From: Fibrobacterota bacterium
Lineage (GTDB): Bacteria > Fibrobacterota > Chitinivibrionia > Chitinivibrionales > Chitinispirillaceae
DNA: 51,182 bases
Direction: 5' to 3'
Assembly: GCA_023412475.1 (NCBI GenBank)
Contig: JAEYNR010000055.1
Location: forward strand, 1-51,182
Under the pieces are notes generated by a model. It ran no database searches. It had not been told where the DNA came from and was given only the letters and a program-made list of their open reading frames with translations. The translations under genes and the position numbers were made by a program. Positions 51,096-51,182 of this stretch are shown one piece after another; position 1 is the first letter of the stretch; every line of letters begins with the position of its first letter.

Positions 51096-51182
51096 CCTCT
51101 CAAACCTTCCTCAGGTCTCTTTTGTGCAGGTCCCGAGATTGCTATATCAAATGATAAATAACCAAAGATACACCATTGAAAT

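Larger units (their letters stand above)
50777..51182. other. 406-bp spacer to window end
   Basis: No gene supported. It contains the AAACGTTT palindrome at 50830-50839 and repeat R1 copy 3 (51053-51095). Confidence 0.5.

Noticed and set aside
1..51182. tRNA, rRNA or CRISPR arrays
   Set aside because: I saw no cloverleaf-type GGTTCGAATCC segments, rRNA-like stretches or evenly spaced direct repeats.

Overview
The window looks like a chromosomal stretch of an anaerobic, diderm (LPS-bearing) bacterium with moderately AT-rich DNA. The diderm call rests on lpxL-lptC-lptA-lptB, a lauroyl-type acyltransferase, many lipoproteins and an MCE/MlaD protein. The anaerobic call rests on a two-iron superoxide reductase (desulfoferrodoxin), a rubredoxin and a 2-Cys peroxiredoxin close together. 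The gene set (short sigma70-family factor, DivIVA, eukaryote-like IleRS, ApgM-type enzyme in the threonine operon) would suit a Fibrobacterota/Chitinivibrionia-like or related lineage; this is inference, because no rRNA or other decisive marker is present.

Layout. 1-0.4 kb: 3' end of a REP-associated transposase (RAYT), followed by REP-like hairpins. 1.0-8.5 kb: argS (+), a shared terminator, zwf (-), then a redox-defence neighbourhood (rubredoxin, thioredoxin-like lipoprotein, superoxide reductase, peroxiredoxin, M48 lipoprotein protease) separated by long repeat-rich spacers. 8.5-15 kb: poorly conserved accessory DNA with a broken DUF92 gene, orphan hypotheticals, a sigma70-family factor with a small lipoprotein, a secreted protein and a beta-barrel-like protein. 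15.3-23.1 kb, all minus: glmS, then scpA-scpB-mutS, and a YbaK-type deacylase. 23.7 kb: a MORN-repeat lipoprotein. 24.6-35.7 kb, all plus: yggS-yggT-divIVA-DUF167-punA-ileS-lpxL-lptC-lptA-like-lptB-rpoN. 36-38.7 kb: lipA, hpf, mlaD-like, HPr. 38.8-44.3 kb: hom-thrC-apgM and a polyprenyl-phosphate sugar transferase. 44.4 kb: arginase. 45.5-49.6 kb, minus: NUDIX, zinc-ribbon protein, two unknown proteins and lipoproteins. 49.9-50.8 kb: DUF2007 protein and nitroreductase.

How the genes work together. The lpt/rpoN/hpf/HPr order resembles the lptCAB-rpoN-hpf-ptsN-npr region of proteobacteria, with lipA and an MCE gene interposed. hom-thrC-apgM would make threonine from aspartate semialdehyde if the ApgM-like protein replaces the missing ThrB homoserine kinase. 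The most interesting regulatory signal is a textbook sigma54 -24/-12 element upstream of the peroxiredoxin gene and a near-match upstream of the thioredoxin-like lipoprotein gene. Each has an AAACGTTT palindrome 15-20 bp further upstream, and rpoN lies in the same window. I found no clear new defence system. The novelty candidates are this putative sigma54 redox regulon, several dispersed intergenic repeat families, and a ScpB with a roughly 300-residue acidic tail carrying a duplicated peptide motif.
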